This document shows positions 39,400-48,355 of a stretch of DNA of 64,000 nucleotides, piece by piece. The position numbers and the translations under genes are program-made. Within the stretch, counting starts at the first letter, position 1; each line of letters starts with the position of its first letter. The DNA comes from Burkholderia sp. SRS-W-2-2016. GTDB taxonomy: Bacteria > Pseudomonadota > Gammaproteobacteria > Burkholderiales > Burkholderiaceae. The notes under the pieces are model-generated. The model ran no database searches and had not been told where the DNA came from. It was given only the letters and a program-made list of their open reading frames with translations. Where the stretch lies: positions 1-64,000 of the forward strand of contig NZ_MSDV01000020.1 in NCBI RefSeq assembly GCF_001931485.1, given 5' to 3'.

Positions 39400-39781
39400 G
39401 CGCGCTGCGCTATTTCAGGTAGAAGCAGTTGAACGAAAGCCACCCTCGGGTGGCTTTTGTGTTTCTGGCGCATTCAATCTCGCGATCCGCGTGTTGTTGG
39501 GTCGCGACCACGCAAACGCTTTCCCATCACTTCCCGCAGAACACTGTTTCACGCCGTGAAGAGATCCCCGGTAAGTGCTGAAAACCCCGTGATGACGGGG
39601 CTTTGCGGCTACGCTGTTCGCTATCTGGGCTATTCGTTCTGTGCTATGCTCCCGGGTGCAAAGTTTTAGGTCCTTCCAAGCAAGACTTGATTCGCGCAAT
39701 CCGCTAAACGGTCAGGCCGTGTCGCGGAAGGTTCTGTAACCCGCTATTTCTCGAGAAGCTCGAAGAAAGGTGAGCGTAAAA
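39400..39781. other. Intergenic region between typA and sucA
   Basis: After the typA terminator the region should carry the sucA promoter. TGC-TATGCT at 39642-39650 is an extended -10-like element that would give a leader of about 130 nt. No gene is visible. Confidence 0.45.
39436..39458 (+). terminator. Terminator after typA
   Basis: A perfect stem AAAGCCACCC/GGGTGGCTTT (39436-39445 with 39448-39457, two-base loop closing to a small tetraloop) is followed by T-rich TTGTGTTT. Confidence 0.85.
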
Positions 39782-42643
39782 ATGATGAAGCAATTCCAGT
39801 CGAACTCTTATCTGTTCGGCGGCAATGCTCCGTACGTTGAAGAAATGTACGAAGCGTATCTCGATAATCCGGCGTCAGTGCCCGAGACCTGGCGCAGCTA
39901 TTTCGATGCGTTGCAGAACGTGCCCGCATCGGATGGCAGCAATGCCAACGACGTGGCCCACGGCCCGATCGTCGAATCGTTTGCCCAGCGCGCCAAGGCC
40001 AATGCCTTCCTGCCGCGTGCAACGGCCGGCGGCGAAGACCTCGCTACCGCCCGCAAACAGGTTTACGTCCAGTCCCTCATCGGCGCATATCGCTTCCTCG
40101 GCTCGCAATGGGCCAACCTCGATCCTCTGAAGCGCCGCGAACGTCCCGCGATCCCCGAACTTGAACCCGCGTTCTACGACTTCACCGAAGCCGATATGGA
40201 CCAGGAGTTCAGCGCCACGAATCTGTACTTCGGGTTCGAGCGCGGCACGCTGCGCGACATCGTCAAGGCACTGCGCGACACGTACTGCGGCACGATCGGC
40301 GCCGAGTACATGTACATCAGCGATCCGGAGCAGAAGCGCTGGTGGAAGGAACGCCTCGAATCGATCCGTTCGACGCCGAACTTCAGCAACGACAAGAAGA
40401 AGCACATCCTGAACCGCCTGACGGCCGCCGAAGGCCTCGAGCGTTTCCTGCACACCAAGTACGTCGGCCAGAAGCGCTTCTCGCTCGAAGGCGGCGAGAG
40501 CTTCATCGCGTCGATGGACGAAGTGGTCCGCCACGCTGGCGCCAACGGCGTCCAGGAAATCGTCATCGGCATGGCCCACCGCGGCCGTCTGAACGTGCTG
40601 GTCAATACGCTCGGCAAGATGCCGGCCGACCTGTTCGCCGAATTCGAAGGCAAGCACGTCGACGATCTGCCGGCTGGCGACGTGAAGTACCACAAGGGCT
40701 TCTCGTCGGACGTCGCAACGGAAGGCGGCCCGGTTCACCTGTCGCTCGCGTTCAACCCGTCGCACCTCGAAATCGTCAACCCGGTGGTCGAAGGTTCCGC
40801 GAAGGCGCGGATGGACCGTCGCGGCGACGAGTCCGGCGTGCAGGTTCTGCCGGTGCAGATCCACGGCGACGCGGCTTTCGCTGGCCAGGGCGTCGTGATG
40901 GAAACGCTGAACCTCGCGCAAACGCGCGGTTACGGCACGCACGGCACGCTGCACATCGTCATCAACAACCAGATCGGCTTCACGACGTCGGACCCGCGCG
41001 ACTCGCGCTCCACGTTGTACTGCTCGGACGTCGTCAAGATGATCGAAGCGCCGGTGCTGCACGTGAACGGTGACGATCCTGAAGCGGTCGTGCTGGCTAC
41101 CCAGCTCGCAATCGACTTCCGGATGCAGTTCCATAAGGACGTCGTCGTCGACATCGTCTGCTTCCGTAAGCTGGGTCACAACGAGCAGGACACCCCGGCG
41201 GTCACGCAGCCGCTGATGTACAAGACGATCGCCAAGCACCCGGGCACGCGCGCGCTGTACGCTGAAAAGCTGGTGCAGCAGGGCGTGATCACCGCGGAAG
41301 AAGGCGACGAATTCGTCAAGGCCTACCGCAAGGCGATGGACGAAGGCCATCACACGGTCGACCCGGTGCTCTCGAACTACAAGAGCAAGTACGCGGTGGA
41401 CTGGGTGCCGTTCCTGAATCGCAAGTGGACCGACGCAGCCGACACGGCTGTGCCGCTCGCGGAACTGAAGCGCCTCGCCGAACGCATCACCACGATCCCG
41501 GAAAGCTTCAAGGTTCACCCGCTCGTCGAGCGCGTGATCAACGACCGTCGCGCGATGGGCCGCGGCGACGCGAAGCTCGACTGGGGCATGGGCGAACACC
41601 TCGCGTTCGCATCGCTGGTCGCATCGGGCTACGCAGTGCGCCTGACCGGTCAGGATTCGGGCCGCGGCACGTTCACGCACCGTCACGCGGTGCTGCACGA
41701 CCAGAACCGCGAACGCTGGAACGACGGCACCTACGTGCCGCTGCAGAACATCGCCGAAGGTCAGGCGAAGTTCACGGTGATCGACTCGGTGCTGTCGGAA
41801 GAAGCAGTGCTCGGCTTCGAATACGGTTACTCGACCGCTGAACCGAACACGTTCGTTGCATGGGAAGCGCAGTTCGGCGACTTCGTGAACGGCGCGCAAG
41901 TCGTGATCGACCAGTTCATCTCGTCGGGCGAAGTGAAGTGGGGCCGCGTGTCGGGCCTGACCATGTTGCTGCCGCACGGCTACGAAGGCCAGGGTCCGGA
42001 GCACTCGTCGGCGCGTATCGAGCGTTTCCTGCAACTGTGCGCAGACCACAACATGCAGGTCGTTCAGCCGACCACCCCGGCGCAGATCTTCCACCTGCTG
42101 CGTCGCCAGATGATCCGCCTGTTCCGCAAGCCGCTGATCGTCGCTACGCCGAAGTCGCTGCTGCGTCACAAGGAAGCCGTGTCGGATCTGTCCGAACTCG
42201 CGAAGGGTTCGTTCCAGCCGGTGCTCGGCGAGACCGACGAGTCGATCGACGCGAAGAAGGTCAAGCGCGTGATCGCCTGCTCGGGCCGCGTGTACTACGA
42301 CCTGGTTGCGCATCGCCGCGAAGCGAAGGCCAACGACGTCGCGATCATCCGTATCGAGCAGCTCTATCCGTTCGCGCACAAGCAGTTCGAAGCAGAACTG
42401 AAGAAGTACGACAACGCGACGGAAGTGGTGTGGGTGCAGGACGAGCCGCAGAATCAGGGCCCGTGGTTCTACATCGAACACCACCTGAAGGAAGGCATGA
42501 AGGAAGGGCAGAAGCTGGCATACAGCGGCCGTCCGGCTTCGGCTTCGCCGGCAGTGGGCTACTACGCGAAGCACTACGAGCAGCAGAAGGCGCTGATCGA
42601 AGGCGCTTTCGGCCGCCTCAAGAGCGCGTCGATCGCTAAATAA
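39782..42643 (+). CDS. sucA: 2-oxoglutarate dehydrogenase E1 component
   Basis: I choose ATG 39782 (953 residues), which has AAAGGTGAG six bases upstream; a GTG at 39770 is also in frame. The ThDP-dependent E1 subunit decarboxylates 2-oxoglutarate in the TCA cycle. The N-terminal E2-binding segment is NSYLFGGNAPYVEEMYEAYL. ThDP-site elements are EIVIGMAHRGRLNVLVNTLGK, GDAAFAGQGVVMETLNL and TLHIVINNQIGFTTSDPRDSRST; the transketolase-like pyrimidine domain has GQDSGRGTFTHRHAVLHD and the C-terminal domain TEVVWVQDEPQNQGPW. It heads the sucA-odhB-lpdA operon. Confidence 0.97.
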   Translation: MMKQFQSNSYLFGGNAPYVEEMYEAYLDNPASVPETWRSYFDALQNVPASDGSNANDVAHGPIVESFAQRAKANAFLPRATAGGEDLATARKQVYVQSLIGAYRFLGSQWANLDPLKRRERPAIPELEPAFYDFTEADMDQEFSATNLYFGFERGTLRDIVKALRDTYCGTIGAEYMYISDPEQKRWWKERLESIRSTPNFSNDKKKHILNRLTAAEGLERFLHTKYVGQKRFSLEGGESFIASMDEVVRHAGANGVQEIVIGMAHRGRLNVLVNTLGKMPADLFAEFEGKHVDDLPAGDVKYHKGFSSDVATEGGPVHLSLAFNPSHLEIVNPVVEGSAKARMDRRGDESGVQVLPVQIHGDAAFAGQGVVMETLNLAQTRGYGTHGTLHIVINNQIGFTTSDPRDSRSTLYCSDVVKMIEAPVLHVNGDDPEAVVLATQLAIDFRMQFHKDVVVDIVCFRKLGHNEQDTPAVTQPLMYKTIAKHPGTRALYAEKLVQQGVITAEEGDEFVKAYRKAMDEGHHTVDPVLSNYKSKYAVDWVPFLNRKWTDAADTAVPLAELKRLAERITTIPESFKVHPLVERVINDRRAMGRGDAKLDWGMGEHLAFASLVASGYAVRLTGQDSGRGTFTHRHAVLHDQNRERWNDGTYVPLQNIAEGQAKFTVIDSVLSEEAVLGFEYGYSTAEPNTFVAWEAQFGDFVNGAQVVIDQFISSGEVKWGRVSGLTMLLPHGYEGQGPEHSSARIERFLQLCADHNMQVVQPTTPAQIFHLLRRQMIRLFRKPLIVATPKSLLRHKEAVSDLSELAKGSFQPVLGETDESIDAKKVKRVIACSGRVYYDLVAHRREAKANDVAIIRIEQLYPFAHKQFEAELKKYDNATEVVWVQDEPQNQGPWFYIEHHLKEGMKEGQKLAYSGRPASASPAVGYYAKHYEQQKALIEGAFGRLKSASIAK

Positions 42644-42657
42644 GGAAACAGACGAAC

Positions 42658-42682
42658 CGGGAAAGCGCTGAGCGCTTTCCCG
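42658..42682 (+). promoter_or_regulatory. Intercistronic palindromic hairpin between sucA and odhB
   Basis: A perfect 11-bp stem CGGGAAAGCGC/GCGCTTTCCCG with a TGA loop, 15 bp after the sucA stop. No T-run follows, so it is more likely an mRNA-processing or stability element than a terminator. Confidence 0.7.
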
Positions 42683-42783
42683 CGCCGCGCTCAAGGACCA
42701 ACGAAGGTACAGGCGCGGCGCCAATGGTTCGCAGGCGGTCGTGAACAAGCGCCGTCACCCGATACGTATTCAGGATACTCATA

Positions 42784-44052
42784 ATGGCTATTGTTGAAGT
42801 CAAGGTTCCCCAGCTGTCCGAGTCGGTCTCGGAAGCCACGATGCTGCAGTGGAAGAAGAAGCCCGGCGAGGCTGTCGCTCAGGACGAAATCCTCATCGAA
42901 ATCGAGACCGACAAGGTCGTGCTCGAAGTGCCGGCACCGTCGGCAGGCGTGCTCGCGCAAGTCATCTCGAACGACGGCGACACCGTCGTCGCCGACCAGG
43001 TGATCGCGAAGATTGACACCGAAGGCAAGGCTGGCGCCGCTGCTGTCGAAGCCGAAGTGAAGCCGGCTCCGGTTGCCGCCGCTGCTGCCGCACCGGCCGC
43101 TCAGGCTGCTGTCGCAACGGGCTCGAACACCGCTGCTTCGCCGGCTGCCGGCAAGCTGATGGCCGAGAAGGGTCTGGGCGCTGGCGACGTCGCCGGCACG
43201 GGCCGCGACGGCCGCATCACCAAGGGCGACGTGCTGACCGCCGGCGCTCCGGCTGCCAAGGCTGCACCGGCACCGGCTGCCGCACCGAAGGCTGCGAAGC
43301 CGTCGCTGCCGGACGTCAAGGCACCGGCATCGGCCGACCAGTGGCTGAAGGACCGTCCGGAACAGCGCGTGCCGATGTCGCGTCTGCGTGCGCGTATCGC
43401 CGAGCGTCTGCTCGAGTCGCAGCAAACCAACGCGATCCTGACCACGTTCAACGAAGTGAACATGGCTCCGGTGATGGACCTGCGCAACAAGTACAAGGAC
43501 AAGTTCGAGAAGGAACATGGCGTGAAGCTCGGCTTCATGTCGTTCTTCGTGAAGGCGGCCGTGCACGCGCTGAAGAAGTTCCCGCTGGTGAACGCGTCGA
43601 TCGACGGTAACGACATCGTTTATCACGGCTACTTCGACATCGGTATCGCGGTCGGTTCGCCGCGTGGTCTGGTGGTGCCGATCCTGCGCAACGCGGATCA
43701 GCTGAGCCTCGCCGACATCGAGAAGAAGATCGCCGAATTCGGCCAGAAGGCCAAGGACGGCAAGCTGTCGATCGAAGAAATGACCGGCGGTACGTTCTCG
43801 ATCTCGAACGGCGGCGTGTTCGGCTCGATGCTGTCGACCCCGATCATCAACCCGCCGCAGTCGGCAATTCTCGGCGTGCACGCCACCAAGGAACGCGCTG
43901 TGGTCGAAAACGGCCAGATCGTGATCCGCCCGATGAACTACCTCGCGCTGTCGTACGACCACCGCATCATCGACGGCCGCGAAGCAGTGCTGTCGCTGGT
44001 CGCAATGAAGGACGCGCTGGAAGATCCGGCACGCCTGCTGCTCGACCTGTAA
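42784..44052 (+). CDS. odhB: Dihydrolipoyl succinyltransferase (E2 of 2-oxoglutarate dehydrogenase)
   Basis: The 422-residue E2 core protein has one lipoyl domain (residues 1-80; lipoylated Lys in [12 protein letters not shown] near residue 43), an Ala/Pro-rich linker, a peripheral subunit-binding domain (about 118-155, [29 protein letters not shown]), a second Ala/Pro linker and the catalytic acyltransferase domain. The active-site His/Asp pair is in [13 protein letters not shown] near residue 392-404. It passes the succinyl group to CoA. It is the second gene of the operon. Equivalent to sucB in E. coli. Confidence 0.97.
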   Translation: MAIVEVKVPQLSESVSEATMLQWKKKPGEAVAQDEILIEIETDKVVLEVPAPSAGVLAQVISNDGDTVVADQVIAKIDTEGKAGAAAVEAEVKPAPVAAAAAAPAAQAAVATGSNTAASPAAGKLMAEKGLGAGDVAGTGRDGRITKGDVLTAGAPAAKAAPAPAAAPKAAKPSLPDVKAPASADQWLKDRPEQRVPMSRLRARIAERLLESQQTNAILTTFNEVNMAPVMDLRNKYKDKFEKEHGVKLGFMSFFVKAAVHALKKFPLVNASIDGNDIVYHGYFDIGIAVGSPRGLVVPILRNADQLSLADIEKKIAEFGQKAKDGKLSIEEMTGGTFSISNGGVFGSMLSTPIINPPQSAILGVHATKERAVVENGQIVIRPMNYLALSYDHRIIDGREAVLSLVAMKDALEDPARLLLDL

Positions 44053-44190
44053 GCGCACGTTCCAAAGTGGCGCCGGCCGGCCATCGCTTGCCGGCGTCAT
44101 CCGCAGTAAGTCTTCAAGCATTCAGCAGTACCGGAACGGCGCGCGCCACCTCGAGTGGCCCGGCGCCGTTCCGCCATCAAAGGGATTGTC

Positions 44191-45621
44191 ATGTCCAAAG
44201 AATTTGACGTCGTCGTGATCGGCGCCGGCCCTGGCGGTTATATCGCCGCCATCCGCGCAGCGCAGCTCGGCAAGACCGTCGCATGTATCGAAAAGTGGAA
44301 GAACCCGGCCGGCGCGCTGAAGCTCGGCGGCACCTGCCTGAACGTCGGTTGCATTCCGTCGAAGGCGCTGCTCGCGTCGTCGGAAGAATTTGAAAACGCG
44401 TCGCACCACCTCGCTGACCACGGCATCACCGTGGGCGACGTGTCGGTCGATATCTCGAAAATGCTGGCCCGCAAGGACGGCATCGTCGAGAAGATGACCA
44501 AGGGCATCGAATTCCTGTTCCGCAAGAACAAGATCACGTGGCTCAAGGGCCATGGCAAGTTCACCGGCCGCACCGACGCCGGCGTGCAGATCGAAGTCAG
44601 CGGCGAAGGCGAAACCGAAGTCGTCAGCGCGAAGAACGTGATCATCGCGACGGGTTCGAAGGCGCGTCATCTTCCGGGCATGCCGGTCGACAACAAGCTG
44701 ATCGCCGACAACGAAGGCGCACTGAGCTTCGACACCGTACCGAAGAAGCTCGCCGTGATCGGCGCGGGCGTGATCGGTCTGGAACTCGGCTCGGTGTGGC
44801 GCCGCCTCGGCGCGGACGTGACCGTGCTCGAAGCGCTGCCGGAATTCCTCGGCGCGGCTGACCAGGCGCTGGCGAAGGAAGCGGCCAAGCAGTTCAAGAA
44901 GCAGGGTCTGGACATCCACGTCGGCGTGAAGGTCGGCGAAGTGAAGACCAGCGCGAACGGCGTGTCGATCGCTTACACGGACAAGGACGGCAACGCGCAG
45001 ACGCTCGACGCCGACCGCCTGATCGTGTCGGTCGGCCGCGTGCCGAACACCGACAACCTCGGCCTCGAATCGATCGGCCTGAAGGCCAACGAGCGTGGCT
45101 TCATCGACGTCGATGACCACTGCGCGACGTCGGTGCCGAACGTGTACGCGATCGGCGACGTGGTGCGTGGCCCGATGCTCGCGCACAAGGCCGAAGACGA
45201 AGGCGTGCTGGTTGCCGAAGTGATCGACGGTCAGAAGCCGCACATCGACTACAACTGCGTGCCGTGGGTGATCTACACCGAACCGGAAATCGCGTGGGTC
45301 GGCAAGACCGAGCAGCAGCTGAAGGCCGAAGGCCGCGAGATCAAGACCGGCCAGTTCCCGTTCATGGCGAACGGCCGCGCGCTCGGCATCGCGAAGGCGG
45401 ACGGTTTCGTCAAGATGATCGCTGACGCGAAGACCGACGAACTGCTCGGCGTGCACATCATCTCGGCGAACGCATCGGACCTGATCGCGGAAGCCGTGGT
45501 GGCGATGGAGTTCAAGGCGGCGTCGGAAGACATCGGCCGCATTTGCCATCCGCACCCGTCGTTGTCGGAAGTCATGCGCGAAGCGGCACTCGCCGTCGAC
45601 AAGCGCGCGCTGAACATGTAA
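44191..45621 (+). CDS. lpdA: Dihydrolipoyl dehydrogenase (E3)
   Basis: The 476-residue flavoprotein starts at ATG 44191 after an AAAGGGA ribosome-binding site. FAD-binding GAGPGGYIAAIRAAQLG, redox-active disulfide GGTCLNVGCIPSKALL (Cys pair near 48 and 53), NAD-binding GAGVIGLELGSVWRRLG, second FAD motif YAIGDVVRGPMLAHKAEDEG and C-terminal catalytic HPHPSLSE are all present. It reoxidises the dihydrolipoyl groups of odhB and is the dedicated E3 by operon context. Confidence 0.97.
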   Translation: MSKEFDVVVIGAGPGGYIAAIRAAQLGKTVACIEKWKNPAGALKLGGTCLNVGCIPSKALLASSEEFENASHHLADHGITVGDVSVDISKMLARKDGIVEKMTKGIEFLFRKNKITWLKGHGKFTGRTDAGVQIEVSGEGETEVVSAKNVIIATGSKARHLPGMPVDNKLIADNEGALSFDTVPKKLAVIGAGVIGLELGSVWRRLGADVTVLEALPEFLGAADQALAKEAAKQFKKQGLDIHVGVKVGEVKTSANGVSIAYTDKDGNAQTLDADRLIVSVGRVPNTDNLGLESIGLKANERGFIDVDDHCATSVPNVYAIGDVVRGPMLAHKAEDEGVLVAEVIDGQKPHIDYNCVPWVIYTEPEIAWVGKTEQQLKAEGREIKTGQFPFMANGRALGIAKADGFVKMIADAKTDELLGVHIISANASDLIAEAVVAMEFKAASEDIGRICHPHPSLSEVMREAALAVDKRALNM

Positions 45622-45658
45622 TCGCGCACGCCTGACTGAACGCAACCTTGGCATCACC

Positions 45659-45696
45659 AAAGGCGGGCGGGGTTCACTCCCTCCCGCCTTTCTTTT
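45659..45696 (+). terminator. Terminator after lpdA
   Basis: AAAGGCGGG pairs with CCCGCCTTT around a GC-rich loop (45659-45691), followed by CTTTTT. It lies 38 bp after lpdA and just before zapE, so it may only partly separate the two. Confidence 0.8.
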
Positions 45697-45712
45697 TGCA
45701 GCAAGCAATACG

Positions 45713-46810
45713 ATGAACGTCACCGAATACTACGAAAAAGAACTGCAGACGCGGGGTTATCAATCCGATCCGGCACAGCGCGCGGCGGTCGACCGTCTGC
45801 AGCGGTGCTATGAAGAGTGGGTCGAATACAAGTCGCGCCGCTCGAACGCGTTCAAGAAACTGATCAACCATCCGGACCAGCCGCGCGGCGTCTACATGTG
45901 GGGCGGGGTGGGCCGCGGCAAGAGCTTCCTGATGGACAGCTTCTACATGATCGTGCCGGTGCAGCGTAAAACGCGGCTGCATTTCCACGAATTCATGCGC
46001 GAAGTGCATCGCGAGCTGGAAGAGTTGAAAGGCCAGGCGGACCCGCTCGACGAACTCGCGCGCCGCATCTCGAAGCGCTACCGGTTGATCTGTTTCGACG
46101 AATTCCACGTGTCGGACATTGCCGACGCGATGATCCTGTACCGCCTGCTCGACAAGCTGTTCGAGAACGGCGTGCAGTTCGTGTTGACCTCCAACTACGC
46201 ACCGGACACGCTGTACCCGGACGGTCTGCATCGCGACCGCATGTTGCCGGCGATCGAGCTGATCAAGCAGAAGCTCGACGTGATCAACGTCGATGCGGGC
46301 ATCGACTACCGGCGCCGCACGCTGGCCCAGGTCGAGGTCTATCACACGCCGCTCGACGCCGCCGCCGGCAAGGCGCTGCGCGCCGCATTCTCGCAGCTCG
46401 CCGCGGTGCCCGACGAGAGCCCGATCCTGCATATCGAAAAGCGCGAGCTGAAGGCGCTGCGTCGCGCGGACGGCGTCGTCTGGTTCGATTTCGCGACGCT
46501 GTGCGGCGGCCCGCGCTCGCAGAACGACTACCTCGAACTGGCGAGCCGTTTTCATGCGGTGATCCTGTCGGACGTGCCGCAGATGTCGGTGCGGATGGCC
46601 TCCGAAGCGCGCCGCTTCACGTGGCTGATCGACGTGTTCTACGACCACAAGGTCAAGCTGCTGATGTCGGCCGCGGTGCCGCCGGAGCAGTTGTATCTCG
46701 ACGGTCCGATGGCCAACGAATTCACCCGCACGGTGTCGCGCATCGTCGAGATGCAGTCGAAGGAATATCTCGACGCGCCGCGCCGGATCGTCGATACGTC
46801 GCTGACCTGA
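45713..46810 (+). CDS. zapE: ZapE/AFG1-family cell-division ATPase
   Basis: The 365-residue AAA-like ATPase belongs to the AFG1 family; ZapE in E. coli associates with the Z-ring during division. Walker A GGVGRGKSFLMDSFY near residue 62, then RLHFHEFMREVHREL, Walker B LICFDEFHVSDIADAMIL near 124, sensor VLTSNYAP near 160, and the C-terminal DGPMANEFTRTVSRIVEMQSKEYL. It is directly after the odh operon, an arrangement common in beta-proteobacteria, but a terminator intervenes. There is no good ribosome-binding site apart from AGCAAGC. Confidence 0.93.
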   Translation: MNVTEYYEKELQTRGYQSDPAQRAAVDRLQRCYEEWVEYKSRRSNAFKKLINHPDQPRGVYMWGGVGRGKSFLMDSFYMIVPVQRKTRLHFHEFMREVHRELEELKGQADPLDELARRISKRYRLICFDEFHVSDIADAMILYRLLDKLFENGVQFVLTSNYAPDTLYPDGLHRDRMLPAIELIKQKLDVINVDAGIDYRRRTLAQVEVYHTPLDAAAGKALRAAFSQLAAVPDESPILHIEKRELKALRRADGVVWFDFATLCGGPRSQNDYLELASRFHAVILSDVPQMSVRMASEARRFTWLIDVFYDHKVKLLMSAAVPPEQLYLDGPMANEFTRTVSRIVEMQSKEYLDAPRRIVDTSLT

Positions 46811-46908
46811 CGCGTCCTGGGCGGATCCGTCGCACTCCAGGCGGGGCGGCGTCCGCGCGGAGGCGCTCCCGGTTGGTGTACCTGGTTGCCCAAAAAGGCA
46901 TTCCAGGA

Positions 46909-46924
46909 ATCAGAATGGTCTGAT
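46909..46924. promoter_or_regulatory. Inverted repeat upstream of the second DUF4096-like gene
   Basis: ATCAGA-ATGG-TCTGAT, 57 bp before the start codon. Position and symmetry suit an operator. No regulator is identified. Confidence 0.35.
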
Positions 46925-46980
46925 GGCCTGCGCGTGGATGACTGGCTATCTTTTGTCGTAGTTCTGACAAAGGAGTAACC

Positions 46981-47460
46981 ATGAATCCGTACCGCGAGAT
47001 GACCGAAGAGCAATGGCTGAGCGTCGAGCCGTTGCTGCCCGAACTGCGGCCGCGCAGAGACATGCGCGGCCGGCCGCTGGCCGACACCCGCGCGGTGCTC
47101 AATGGCGTGCTGTGGGTGATGCACAGCGGCGCGAGCTGGTCGTCGATGCCGCGCCGTTACCCTTCATATCAAACCTGTCATCGCCGCTTCAAGGCATGGC
47201 GCGACGCCGGCGTGCTCAGGCGTGTGATCGAAGAACTGCTGGGCGGCGCGAGCGCGGATCTGTGCGATTTGATGGATGCCCGCATGCGCACGCGGGTGCC
47301 CGCGCGGCCGAAGCGCAAAGTCCGCGTTCGTCCGCCGGTGCCGTTTCAGGTGGAGTCCGCGCCGCTGCAGGTCGAGTCCGCGGTGCGCAAGCCGGCCAGC
47401 GCCGCGCTTCAACCGGGCGCGCCGTTCGTTCATGCGGGCTCGATCCGGCAGGCGGCTTAG
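46981..47460 (+). CDS. Second orphan transposase-N-terminus protein (DUF4096-like)
   Basis: The 159-residue protein follows a perfect ribosome-binding site (AAAGGAGTAACC then ATG). Residues 1-85 match the IS5-type transposase N-terminus: YREMTEEQWLSVEPLLPE, RGRPLADTRAVLNGVLWVMHSGASWSSMPRRYPSYQTCHRRFKAW. The remainder is a basic, Pro/Val/Arg-rich tail (RPKRKVRVRPPVPFQVES) with a short internal repeat (QVESAPLQVESAV) and no DDE domain. No flanking inverted repeats typical of an insertion sequence are visible. It shares the layout of the gene at 18752-19153, but the tails differ. A 6-bp inverted repeat at 46909-46924 precedes it. Confidence 0.75.
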   Translation: MNPYREMTEEQWLSVEPLLPELRPRRDMRGRPLADTRAVLNGVLWVMHSGASWSSMPRRYPSYQTCHRRFKAWRDAGVLRRVIEELLGGASADLCDLMDARMRTRVPARPKRKVRVRPPVPFQVESAPLQVESAVRKPASAALQPGAPFVHAGSIRQAA

Positions 47461-47518
47461 GGTGGTTTTTTGCGCGGGGCGCCTGCGCAGATCTTTCACG
47501 CACGCTATGCCACCAAAG

Positions 47519-47554
47519 AAAACGGCCGCGCGATCATGATCGCCGGCCGTTTTT
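47519..47554. terminator. Bidirectional terminator between the DUF4096-like and DUF2147 genes
   Basis: AAAACGGCC pairs with GGCCGTTTTT and encloses a second self-complementary part (GCGATC...GATCGC). The A-run on one side and T-run on the other allow action in both directions between convergent genes. Confidence 0.85.
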
Positions 47555-47651
47555 CATGTTGCCCGGTTTCGTTTGCGGGAAGCGCTCGCTTCAGCGCAAG
47601 CTCTTTGGCAAGCGCGCGAATCCAGCCAACGCTTGCCGCGCCCGTCGCACG

Positions 47652-48137
47652 TTACTGCTGACGGACCCACGTCTGCGAGCGGCCGAGCAGCGCCACGCCG
47701 ATATAGCCGCGCACCACCAGCTTGTTGCCCGCGTCTTCGAGATGCATCTTGCACTTATAGAGCTTGCCGTTTTCCGGGTCGAGAATCTGCCCGTGGTCCC
47801 ACGCGTCGCCATCCTTCTTCATGTTGTCGATGATGGTCATGCCGAGAATCGGTTGATCCTTGCGTGAGTCGGTGCATTCGGTGCAGCGGCGATCCGGTCG
47901 ATCGTTCGGGCTCAGCCCCTTGATGACCTTGCCGCTCAGTTCGCCGTTGCCGTCCTGTGTGATCTGCACGAGCGCTTTCGGCTGGCCGGTGTGATCGTCG
48001 ATTGTTTGCCAGGTGCCGACCGGCGACGTGGTTTGCGCGAGCGCGCCGACCGCGCTCGCGAGCAGCGCGCCGGCGAGTGCCGCGTGGCGGACGGTGCGCA
48101 GCGCGACTGTGCGAGCGTGTTGAGTGAATTGCGTCAT
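47652..48137 (-). CDS. DUF2147 exported protein
   Basis: The 161-residue protein has a signal peptide (about residues 1-35, ending VGALAQ). The DUF2147 domain is recognisable from SPVGTWQTIDDHTGQPKALVQI, ELSGKVIKGL, the CTECTD pair near residue 85, ILGMTIIDNMKKDGDAWDHGQILDPENGKLYKCKM and VVRGYIGVALLGRSQTWVR. The family forms a small lipocalin-like beta-barrel in the periplasm and its role is unknown. It has a strong ribosome-binding site (AAGGAGGAAGGCA then ATG) and a terminator beyond its 3' end. Apparently monocistronic. Confidence 0.9.
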   Translation of the reverse strand: MTQFTQHARTVALRTVRHAALAGALLASAVGALAQTTSPVGTWQTIDDHTGQPKALVQITQDGNGELSGKVIKGLSPNDRPDRRCTECTDSRKDQPILGMTIIDNMKKDGDAWDHGQILDPENGKLYKCKMHLEDAGNKLVVRGYIGVALLGRSQTWVRQQ

Positions 48138-48355
48138 TGCCTTCCTCCTTGATGAAAGACGCGCGATCGTGGTCGCGCGGCGTTATGGGCATCGCGGAAG
48201 GACGTTGCGGGCGTGGCCTCGCGCGATGCGGGACGATGCGCGCGGCGGGCCGCATACATCGTCAGCGAGAATACGCGAAACTCCCGGTGCCGTTTGATAG
48301 TGGAACTTCTAATCTGCACGCGGCACGCCGACGCACGCATCGATTGACTGCGCGC

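Noticed and set aside
39875..42748. A minus-strand open frame of about 950 codons opposite sucA
   Set aside because: Antisense shadow of sucA with the same compositional artefacts; sucA itself is unmistakable.
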